This document shows positions 16,205 to 22,106 of a stretch of DNA of 22,106 nt, piece after piece (positions within the stretch are counted from its first letter, which is position 1; the number at the start of each line of letters is the position of its first letter). The DNA comes from Ruminococcus sp. (GTDB lineage Bacteria > Bacillota > Clostridia > Oscillospirales > Ruminococcaceae), in contig JAILFF010000029.1 of the NCBI GenBank assembly GCA_024697705.1, positions 1 to 22,106 on the forward strand, read 5' to 3'. Under the pieces are notes generated by a model, which saw only the letters and a program-made list of their open reading frames with translations, did not search any database and was not told the DNA's origin. The position numbers and the translations under genes were made by a program.

Positions 16205-17122
16205 TCAGCCCTTGTTTACCATAGAAGCGATCTCATCGGCGAAGTTCTCTTCCTTCTTCTCGATGCCCTCGCCGCGCTCGAAGCGTACAACGTCTGCTAC
16301 AACGATCGAGCCGCCGAGCTTCTTAGCCTCAGCATCAACATACTGCTGAACGGAAAGCTTGTCGTCCTTTACGAACGCCTGTTCGAGCAGGCAGTTTTCC
16401 TTGTAGTACTTGTTGATCTTGCCTGCAACGATGCCTTCCTTTACCTTGTCGGGCTTGCTTGCCATTTTGGGATCCTCAGCCATCTGAGCGAGCATGATCT
16501 TCTTCTCGTTCTCGATAACGTCTGCGGGGACCTGAGTTCTGTCAAGATAAGCAGGATTCAGAGCAGCGGACTGCATAGCAACGTCCTTACCTACCTGAGC
16601 AACAGCGTCGGTAGCGAGATCGGTGTCGAGCTTAACGAGAACGCCGATGCTGCCGCCGTTGTGTACGTAAGAAGCAAGCTTGCCTTCGAGACGAACGAAA
16701 CGACGGATAACGATGTTCTCTCTGATCTTCATGCCGGCGAGCTCGGTCAGGGTCTCGTCAACGGTCTTGCCGTCTGCGGTCTTTGCAGCTTTAAGAGCGT
16801 CAACATCAGCGGGATTCTGGTCGATAACAACGTCCGCTACCGCATTTACGAAAGCCTTGAAATCGTCGGTGTTGGCGGCGAAGTCTGTCTCGGTGTTTAC
16901 TTCGAGCAGAACGCCAACCTCGCCCTTAACGGCGGCAACTACGAGACCCTCGGCAGCAGCTCTGCCGCTCTTCTTAGCCTGAGTAGCAAGACCCTTCTCG
17001 CGAAGTATCTCGATAGCCTTCTCGGCGTCGCCGTCGGTCTCAACGAGAGCTCTCTTGCAGTCCATCATGCCAACGCCGGTGCGCTCCATAAGAGCCTTTA
17101 TATCCTTAACTGAAACAGCCAT
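16205..17122 (-). CDS. tsf: Translation elongation factor Ts
   Basis: Guanine nucleotide exchange factor that regenerates EF-Tu-GTP in the cytosol. The 305-residue product begins with the conserved UBA-like N-terminal domain (VKDIKALMERTGVGMMDCKRAL, GDAEKAIEILREKGLA) and has the EF-Tu-contacting TDFAAN motif near residue 79, followed by the two core domains. Length is normal for Firmicutes. AGGAGG sits about 8 nt before the ATG at 17122. It follows rpsB by 98 nt in the usual rpsB-tsf order, with a hairpin in the gap. The usual downstream partner pyrH is missing here; a GNAT gene follows instead. Confidence 0.97.
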   Translation of the reverse strand: MAVSVKDIKALMERTGVGMMDCKRALVETDGDAEKAIEILREKGLATQAKKSGRAAAEGLVVAAVKGEVGVLLEVNTETDFAANTDDFKAFVNAVADVVIDQNPADVDALKAAKTADGKTVDETLTELAGMKIRENIVIRRFVRLEGKLASYVHNGGSIGVLVKLDTDLATDAVAQVGKDVAMQSAALNPAYLDRTQVPADVIENEKKIMLAQMAEDPKMASKPDKVKEGIVAGKINKYYKENCLLEQAFVKDDKLSVQQYVDAEAKKLGGSIVVADVVRFERGEGIEKKEENFADEIASMVNKG

Positions 17123-17157
17123 TGTAATATACCTCCTGTATTATTCATATCTCAAAT

Positions 17158-17184
17158 ATAGGCAGACAAATAATGCCTGCCTAT
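17158..17184 (-). promoter_or_regulatory. Intergenic hairpin between rpsB and tsf
   Basis: ATAGGCAG (17158-17165) and CTGCCTAT (17177-17184) form an 8 bp stem with an 11 nt loop. No U-tract follows on the minus strand, so it is more likely an RNA-stability or processing element, or a partial attenuator, than a full terminator. Confidence 0.4.
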
Positions 17185-17220
17185 TTCTAAAGTTCTTGTG
17201 TGGGAATTAATAATGAGGAA

Positions 17221-17952
17221 TTATTCCTCTGCGGCTGCTTCCTCAACAGCCTCAGCCTCTGCGTTGTCGGAGCCCTGTCTGCCCTCGATGATAGCGTCAG
17301 CCATGCAGCCCGCGATCAGCTTAACAGCGCGGATAGCGTCGTCGTTGCCGGGGATAACATAATCAACGTCGTCGGGGTCGCAGTTGGTATCAACGATAGC
17401 AACCACGGGGATACCGAGCTTCTTAGCCTCGCTTACAGCGATCTTCTCCTTGCGGGGGTCAACTACGAAGAGAGCGCCGGGGAGCTTCTTCATGTTCTTG
17501 ATACCGCCCATGAACTTTTCGAGCTTCTCTATTTCGAGCTGGAGCTTGGCAACTTCCTTCTTGGGGAGCTTGTCAAAAGTGCCGTCCTCTTCGAGCTGAT
17601 GCAGCTGCTCCAGTCTCTTTATTCTCATCTGAATGGTCTTGAAGTTGGTCATCATACCGCCGAGCCATCTCGCGTTTACGAAATGAGCGTCAGCTCTTAC
17701 AGCCTCTTCCTTGATCGAGTCTCCTGCCTGCTTCTTGGTACCTACGAAAAGTACCTCCTTGCCCTCTGCCGAGATCTCGCGAACGAAATTGTAAGCCTCT
17801 TCGAGCTTCTTAACGGTCTTCTGGAGATCTATGATATAGATCCCGTTTCTTTCGGTGAAAATGTACGGAGCCATTTTCGGGTTCCATCTTCTTGTCTGGT
17901 GTCCGAAGTGAACGCCTGCCTCAAGAAGCTGTTTCATTGATACTACTGCCAT
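17221..17952 (-). CDS. rpsB: 30S ribosomal protein S2
   Basis: Structural protein of the small ribosomal subunit that binds the 16S rRNA head-body junction and recruits S1 where present. The 243-residue product has the hallmark N-terminus MKQLLEAGVHFGHQTRRWNPKM, the IYIIDLQKT segment, FVGTKKQA, the RWLGGMMTNFKTI motif, and near the end PVVAIVDTNCDPDDVDYVIPGNDDAIRAVKL. The C-terminus is an acidic Glu/Ala tail. AAAGGAGG stands about 8 nt before the ATG at 17952. It is first in an rpsB-tsf operon with an extended sigma-A promoter at 18085-18113 and a structured leader of about 125 nt. Confidence 0.97.
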   Translation of the reverse strand: MAVVSMKQLLEAGVHFGHQTRRWNPKMAPYIFTERNGIYIIDLQKTVKKLEEAYNFVREISAEGKEVLFVGTKKQAGDSIKEEAVRADAHFVNARWLGGMMTNFKTIQMRIKRLEQLHQLEEDGTFDKLPKKEVAKLQLEIEKLEKFMGGIKNMKKLPGALFVVDPRKEKIAVSEAKKLGIPVVAIVDTNCDPDDVDYVIPGNDDAIRAVKLIAGCMADAIIEGRQGSDNAEAEAVEEAAAEE

Positions 17953-18078
17953 TGCAGCGACCTCCTTTTGGTTTTTGTTTCCGCTTTCGCGTATAGAAAT
18001 TCTATCCTCCGGGCGGGTGTTATCCGTTCAACCCTCGCTGCCGAGGGAACCACGCGGAAAGCCGTCCGTGCGAATTGC
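17953..18078 (-). promoter_or_regulatory. Structured 5' leader of rpsB (candidate r-protein autoregulatory RNA)
   Basis: The leader between the predicted transcription start and the start codon contains a stem of 8 positions with one mismatch and one G-U pair (arms 18072-18065 and 18058-18051), a perfect CCCTCG/CGAGGG stem with a 4 nt loop (18032-18047), an ATAGA/TCTAT stem and a GAAA-capped CGC/GCG stem close to the ribosome binding site. S2 leaders are autoregulatory in several bacteria. I do not recognise this as a catalogued motif. Confidence 0.5.
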
Positions 18079-18084
18079 CTATAT

Positions 18085-18113
18085 ATTATACCACATTCCG
18101 ACGAATTATGCAA
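18085..18113 (-). promoter_or_regulatory. Extended -10 promoter of rpsB-tsf
   Basis: On the minus strand TGGTATAAT gives a perfect -10 (18090-18085) with a TGn extension; the -35 at a 17 bp spacing is TTGCAT (18113-18108), a weak match compensated by the extension. Confidence 0.7.
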
Positions 18114-18176
18114 GAGAAATTCGGTTGTGCAGACATACGAACTTTTCATCAGGTTTCAAGTAAAATTTATACACAT

Positions 18177-18467
18177 TCACTTCATCATATCCTCGACGGT
18201 GAACGTTCGCGAACGCAGGTTCACCGCGGGGCTTTCTTGTCTGACGAGAATGGTATCCTCGCCGATAAGGGCTATCTCGGCGCATTTCACGATAAGATCG
18301 CCCTCTCTGCCCATCAGCCCGAAGACGCGGGGTCTGCCGAAGATGATAAGCGAAGTCACGCGCTCGGTCTCGGTGTCTATCTCGATATCGTCAACGTAGC
18401 CGAGCCGCAGTCCGCTCTTCACGTCGATGACCTCTTTATTTCTGAGCATAGTCAGCGTACATACCAT
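18177..18467 (-). CDS. PRC-barrel protein of the YlmC/YmxH sporulation family
   Basis: A 96-residue protein consisting of one PRC-barrel: MLRNKEVIDVKSGLRLGYVDDIEID, a second half with SLIIFGRPRVFG, and the IALIGEDTILV segment. The family is known from endospore-forming Firmicutes as YlmC/YmxH, with unclear biochemical role; PRC barrels usually bind protein or RNA partners. I take the ATG at 18467, with GAGGTGG 5 nt upstream; a GTG 9 nt earlier overlaps that binding site, and the ATG seven codons in would also keep the domain. It stands alone. A perfect 12 bp palindrome GCATATATATGC lies just upstream (18484-18495). Confidence 0.82.
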   Translation of the reverse strand: MVCTLTMLRNKEVIDVKSGLRLGYVDDIEIDTETERVTSLIIFGRPRVFGLMGREGDLIVKCAEIALIGEDTILVRQESPAVNLRSRTFTVEDMMK

Positions 18468-18483
18468 AAAAACCACCTCACGG

Positions 18484-18495
18484 GCATATATATGC
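18484..18495. promoter_or_regulatory. 12 bp palindrome upstream of the PRC-barrel gene
   Basis: GCATATATATGC is a perfect dyad 17-28 nt before the start codon. On the minus strand a TCATAA lies about 16 bp before CATATATA, which loosely resembles a sporulation sigma-E promoter; alternatively it is an operator. The assignment is tentative. Confidence 0.25.
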
Positions 18496-18639
18496 GTGTA
18501 AGGCGGCTGTTATGACTATTCTGTCTTGCTAAAGAGCGTTTTCGCGGCGTATTGTGCATACTTTGCAAAGCCATGTAGGGGCGCGCATTGCGCGTCCGTG
18601 ATATTCATTCGCCATTGTGATTTTCGGACATTCGCGCAA

Positions 18640-18976
18640 GTCATTTGCGAAAATCGCTTCGCTCTTTCGCAAATATTAAATCGGCAATTTGCTTGTTCTT
18701 GCTCTATTTTGCAAAATCATTCGCTTGCGCCTTTTCGTCGGCTTTTTTATAAATTGCCGATTTTATTTTTGGGAGGTACGGCTGTCTTTCTCCAAAAGGT
18801 TCTCCTTCGTCGTGGGCTTCTGTGGGGGAAACCCTTCTGAAGAAGGGTTATCCCCTGCACGAGCTTGCTCGTGCCAACCCCTTCCTAAGACTTTTAATAT
18901 GCCCTCACTTTACGGTTTTTGTTGGTTTTGCGGTTCAAAATATCTTTTATCTTTTATCTCTTATCTTTTATCTTAT
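18640..18976 (-). repeat. Structured intergenic repeat, copy 2
   Basis: This is the second copy of the element at 177-460, in the same orientation and again beginning at a stop codon (ftsK). It keeps the AGATAAA low-complexity run, the AAAGTCTTAGGAA block, the AACCCTTCT/AGAAGGGTT hairpin (18830-18849), the 13 bp AAATTGCCGATTT/AAATCGGCAATTT stem (18751-18763 with 18678-18690) and the H1 hairpin (18644-18652 with 18665-18673). In H1 one pair has changed from A-T to G-C compared with copy 1, and the loop length is the same (12 nt). An extra hairpin, GCACGAGC/GCTCGTGC (18857-18874), is present only here. The stretch 18496-18639 next to it shows a GGGGCGCGCATTGCGCG dyad and no gene. Confidence 0.7.
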
Positions 18977-21895
18977 TTATGCTCTTCCTTTGCGCTCGTA
19001 CCATTCCTCTTTTGTAATGTTGATCTTTCGGGGCTTTGCGCCCTCCTGCGGTCCTATTATGCCCATCGCTTCGATATCGTCCATTATCCTCGCGGCACGC
19101 GGGAACCCGAGCTTCAACTTACGCTGCAAATACGCCGTCGAAGCGTTGCCCGTCTCGACGATTATCGTTATCGCCTGATTTACAAGGTCGTCGTCGGGAT
19201 TTATCGAAATGTCCGCGCCCTCGTCGTTCTTGGGCTTCGGCATATTCTGCTCTACCTCGTGGACGATCTCCTGATCGTAATCGGCTCCGTGTTCGTTCTT
19301 CAAAAAGTCAACGATGCTTCGTATCTCCGCAGTAGAAGCAAAGCCGCTCTGTATTCGCATCGGCTTCGGCATACCTACGGGCTGATAGAGCATATCTCCG
19401 CGACCCAGAAGCTTTTCCGCGCCGACCTTGTCAAGAATTACCATCGAGTCCTTCATGTTCGATACCATGAGCGCCGTTCTCGAAGGGATATTCGCCTTGA
19501 TAAGTCCCGTGATTACGTCAACTCGCGGCGACTGCGTGGCGATAAGCATATGCATACCCGCCGCACGCGCAAGCTGCGCCAGTCTCATTACCGATTCCTC
19601 GACCTCGTTCTTTGCCGCGAGCATCAGGTCGGCGAACTCGTCCACGACTATTACTATCTGCGGAAGCTTGCTGCGCCCGCACTCGGGGTCGTTTTCGAGC
19701 ATTTCCGTCACCATTTCGTTGTAGTCTTCGAGATTCTTGGTGCCGTTCGCTTCAAAGAGCTTGTAGCGGCGCATCATCTCGTTTACCGCCCAGCCCAGCG
19801 CACCCGCGGCTTTCAGCGGCTCGGTGACTACGGGTATCAGCAGGTGAGGTATGCCGTTGTACATCGGGAACTCGACCTTTTTCGGGTCTATCAGTATCAG
19901 CTTTACCTCGTCGGGCGTCGCGTGGAATAATATGTTAAGTATAATAGAATTTGTAAATACTGACTTGCCCGAGCCCGTGGTTCCCGCTATCAGCATATGC
20001 GGCATCGCCGAGATATCGCCGATAACGATGTTTCCCTCGATGTCCTTGCCGACCGCAAAGGAAAGCTTGCCCTTTGCGCGGCGGTAGTCGGGGCTGTCGA
20101 TAAGCTCGCGCATGGAAACGCTGTCGCGGTGGACGTTCGGTATCTCGATGCCTATCGCGGGCTTGCCGGGTATGGGCGCTTCGATACGTATGCTGTCGGC
20201 GGCGAGGTTCAGCGCGATATCGTCGGCAAGATTCGTCACCTGACGCACCTTTACGCCTGCGGCGGGCTGCAATTCGTAGCGAGTAACGGCGGGACCTCTG
20301 TGTATGCCGATAATGCGCGTTTTCACGCCGAAGGTCTCAAGCGTTTCGACGAGCCGCGCCGACTTGTCCTGTATCTCGCGCTGGATATCCTCCTCCGCGA
20401 TGCGGCGTTCGCCCTCGTGAAGCAGCTCGACGGGCGGATAAACATACTCGACGGTCTCGTTCTCCGCGGGAACGCGGTATTCATCGTTCGGGTCGATGGC
20501 GATGGAGCTTGTCCCCTGCTTGCGGTTCGAGTCGGCGGCAGCCTTTCGGATAAGCTCGTCGAGCTTTATCTGCTCCGCCATTTTCTGCTTTTCCTCAGCG
20601 ACTATCTCGGCGCGTGTGGGCGGCTTGTCGGACTTTTTCTTCTTGGGCTTTTCCTCGGCGGGCTCTTCCGCTATCTCTTCCATGCCTTCTGCGGCTTCAA
20701 GCTCTTCCTCAGCCCATTCGGTCCCGCCGATATCGTCAGTATCCTTGTCAAGCACGACCTTTGACTTCTTGCTGCCGCTCGTAACGGTGATCGCGGGCTT
20801 GGTTTCCTCCGCGGTCTCGGGCTCTTCATTGAACTTGTCAGCGCGGTTCTTTGCTTCCTCTTCCTCCGCCCTTATGCGTTCAAGCTGTGCCTGATGCACC
20901 TTTGCAAAGTCGATGCTGCTGCGTTTTTTCTTCTTGACCGCACGAACTACCGCGCCCGTATCCATTTCGGGAGCCTCACCGCTGCGGCGGAGCTCTTCAA
21001 GACGTTCGCGGCGCGGCTTTGCGCGGCGGTTCTCGCGCATTTTGATGGGCTTTTCGGGCTCGCGGTAACGGTCGTCTTCATAATCTTCAGCGTAATCGTC
21101 GGAATAATCATCGCCGTAATAATCGTAATCATAATCGTAATTATCATACCGTGCGAAATCGGGGTCCGACTCGGGAGCATTGATCGCCGCCTGTTTTCTT
21201 TGAGAAGCCCTGTAACTGCTGTCCTCCCTGAGCGCCTTGAACCCGCCGATAAACGGTCTCGCTATCGCACGAAGCACCTGCGGCAGCGTCAGATTTGAAA
21301 GCAGCAGCGCGAAAAGCAGTATCAGCATAACGATCATTATTTTCGAGCCGATCGCCCCGAAAAGCGCCTGCATCGACCACCCGAGCACCGCTCCGACGAT
21401 ACCTCCGCCGTGCAGCTCGGTGCCGTCAAGGTACAGCCCTTTCAGCTTAAGCCAGAAGCCCGCGCCCTCGACCTCGCCGCCGAAGAATATCTGCGCCGCG
21501 CCCGAAAGCAGGAAAAACATCACCCCGCCCTGTATGGCGCGGGCGATGACGGCATTGCGCGACTTCTCCCCCGCTATGGACATCGCCATATATATCACAA
21601 AAAAACCGAACACAAAAACCGACGTCCCGAGCATACCTCTGTTAAATCGGTAAAGTGCTCCCCACAGACCGTCGCCTTTAATAAAGGTAACGATGATCTC
21701 GAATATCCCGAAAAAAAACAATATGAGCGACCAGAACCTCCGCCGCTCTCTGAACTGTGCCTGCATAGCCTCTTGTTCGGAGGCAGTGGGCTTTTTCGCG
21801 GCGGTCTTTTTAGCCTTAGCGGCTTTTGAAGCCTCCGCCTTCGGTTTGGCGGCTGACTTTGCCGCCTCTCCGGTCTTTTTCTTGCTTTCAGCCAA
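18977..21895 (-). CDS. ftsK: DNA translocase FtsK/SpoIIIE
   Basis: A 972-residue septal DNA pump that moves chromosomes during division or sporulation. After a Lys/Ala-rich cytoplasmic N-terminus come about five membrane helices (54-72, 88-107, 122-139, 163-182 and 185-203), an acidic linker with a Tyr/Asp-rich tract (246-277), and the motor: the SIRIEAPIPGK segment, Walker A GTTGSGKS near 636, Walker B IVVDEFADLM near 746, and the QSPRVDVITGLIKANIPSR segment. The C-terminal gamma winged helix (STAYLQRKLKLGFPRAARIMDDIE) binds the orienting DNA sequences. The start is TTG at 21895, supported by GGAGGAG 9 nt upstream; the next Met (residue 44) would remove the basic tail. The length exceeds B. 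subtilis SpoIIIE (about 790) because of the linker. The structured repeat begins at its stop codon. Confidence 0.95.
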   Translation of the reverse strand: MAESKKKTGEAAKSAAKPKAEASKAAKAKKTAAKKPTASEQEAMQAQFRERRRFWSLILFFFGIFEIIVTFIKGDGLWGALYRFNRGMLGTSVFVFGFFVIYMAMSIAGEKSRNAVIARAIQGGVMFFLLSGAAQIFFGGEVEGAGFWLKLKGLYLDGTELHGGGIVGAVLGWSMQALFGAIGSKIMIVMLILLFALLLSNLTLPQVLRAIARPFIGGFKALREDSSYRASQRKQAAINAPESDPDFARYDNYDYDYDYYGDDYSDDYAEDYEDDRYREPEKPIKMRENRRAKPRRERLEELRRSGEAPEMDTGAVVRAVKKKKRSSIDFAKVHQAQLERIRAEEEEAKNRADKFNEEPETAEETKPAITVTSGSKKSKVVLDKDTDDIGGTEWAEEELEAAEGMEEIAEEPAEEKPKKKKSDKPPTRAEIVAEEKQKMAEQIKLDELIRKAAADSNRKQGTSSIAIDPNDEYRVPAENETVEYVYPPVELLHEGERRIAEEDIQREIQDKSARLVETLETFGVKTRIIGIHRGPAVTRYELQPAAGVKVRQVTNLADDIALNLAADSIRIEAPIPGKPAIGIEIPNVHRDSVSMRELIDSPDYRRAKGKLSFAVGKDIEGNIVIGDISAMPHMLIAGTTGSGKSVFTNSIILNILFHATPDEVKLILIDPKKVEFPMYNGIPHLLIPVVTEPLKAAGALGWAVNEMMRRYKLFEANGTKNLEDYNEMVTEMLENDPECGRSKLPQIVIVVDEFADLMLAAKNEVEESVMRLAQLARAAGMHMLIATQSPRVDVITGLIKANIPSRTALMVSNMKDSMVILDKVGAEKLLGRGDMLYQPVGMPKPMRIQSGFASTAEIRSIVDFLKNEHGADYDQEIVHEVEQNMPKPKNDEGADISINPDDDLVNQAITIIVETGNASTAYLQRKLKLGFPRAARIMDDIEAMGIIGPQEGAKPRKINITKEEWYERKGRA

Positions 21896-21941
21896 ACCTT
21901 CCTTCTCCTCCCGATGATACCTATATCCTATAAAGTGAACA

Positions 21942-21969
21942 GTGAATAGTTAATAGTGAATAGTTAAGG
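21942..21969. repeat. Tandem 14-mer upstream of ftsK
   Basis: GTGAATAGTTAATA is followed directly by GTGAATAGTTAAGG, and a partial unit (GTGAACA) precedes them. Such GTGAATAGTTAAT runs are often seen between genes in clostridial genomes (recollection). No gene is visible from here to the window end. Confidence 0.7.
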
Positions 21970-21970
21970 A

Positions 21971-22062
21971 GCGCCTTCGGCGCATTATTGCGGACGCTTC
22001 GCTCCGCATGAATATTGTTCTACGGCTAAAGTGTGATAAAAATGAGTGCGAGGCGAAGCCTC
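21971..22062. repeat. Cluster of short GC-rich hairpins with TTC/GAA centres
   Basis: Three dyads stand in a row: GCGCC-TTC-GGCGC (21971-21983), GCGGA/TCCGC around CGCTTCGC (21990-22007), and GAGGC-GAA-GCCTC (22050-22062, extendable with one bulge). All are in non-coding DNA upstream of ftsK. The element probably continues past the window edge. Confidence 0.6.
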
Positions 22063-22106
22063 CGCATAATATCGTGAGCGAAGCGAACACTTGCACGAAC
22101 GCAGTT

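Overview
The window looks like the chromosome of a low-GC-phylum Gram-positive anaerobe, most likely a clostridial relative of Ruminococcus (Oscillospiraceae). The evidence is strong AGGAG-type ribosome binding sites, near-consensus sigma-A promoters with AT-rich spacers, a Bacillus-type tetrameric cytidine deaminase, an FtsK/SpoIIIE translocase and a YlmC/YmxH-type PRC-barrel protein. Coding GC is moderate (roughly 50-58 percent by eye) and intergenic DNA is AT-rich. The genus is inferred from general resemblance, not from a search.

Layout, left to right. Bases 1 to about 139 hold the 5' end of a transposase gene and one end of an insertion sequence, cut by the window edge. Bases 177-460 are the first copy of a structured intergenic repeat that begins at the stop codon of the next gene. 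Then come two minus-strand ABC exporter half-transporters with overlapping reading frames (461-4064). Their nucleotide-site signatures predict a heterodimer with one degenerate ATPase site. Divergent from these is a monocistronic-looking cytidine deaminase (4322-4702).

The centre (4751-15332) is the most interesting part. It is a tightly packed seven-gene plus-strand operon behind a good sigma-A promoter. The order is a SWIM zinc-finger protein, two tandem paralogous HEAT-like proteins, a MoxR-type AAA+ ATPase, a DUF5682 protein, a von Willebrand factor A (VWA) protein with an intact MIDAS, and a CmpB-type (PF06541) membrane protein. The last four genes overlap or nearly touch. MoxR plus VWA is a chelatase-like remodelling pair. 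The SWIM, MoxR, DUF5682 and VWA combination recalls E. coli YehQ/YehL/YehM/YehP and actinobacterial clusters that add a DUF5691 protein, none of which has a settled function that I know of. The local variations are the duplicated HEAT gene, whose two copies share a nearly identical N-terminus but have diverged C-termini, and the coupled membrane protein.

The right third is minus-strand: a GNAT acetyltransferase with a leader capable of alternative Shine-Dalgarno pairing (15369-16130), EF-Ts (tsf) and ribosomal protein S2 (rpsB) behind a structured leader, a small PRC-barrel protein, a second copy of the structured repeat that again starts at a stop codon, and a 972-residue FtsK/SpoIIIE translocase. 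The last 170 bases contain a tandem 14-mer and a cluster of small GC-rich hairpins, probably part of another intergenic repeat.
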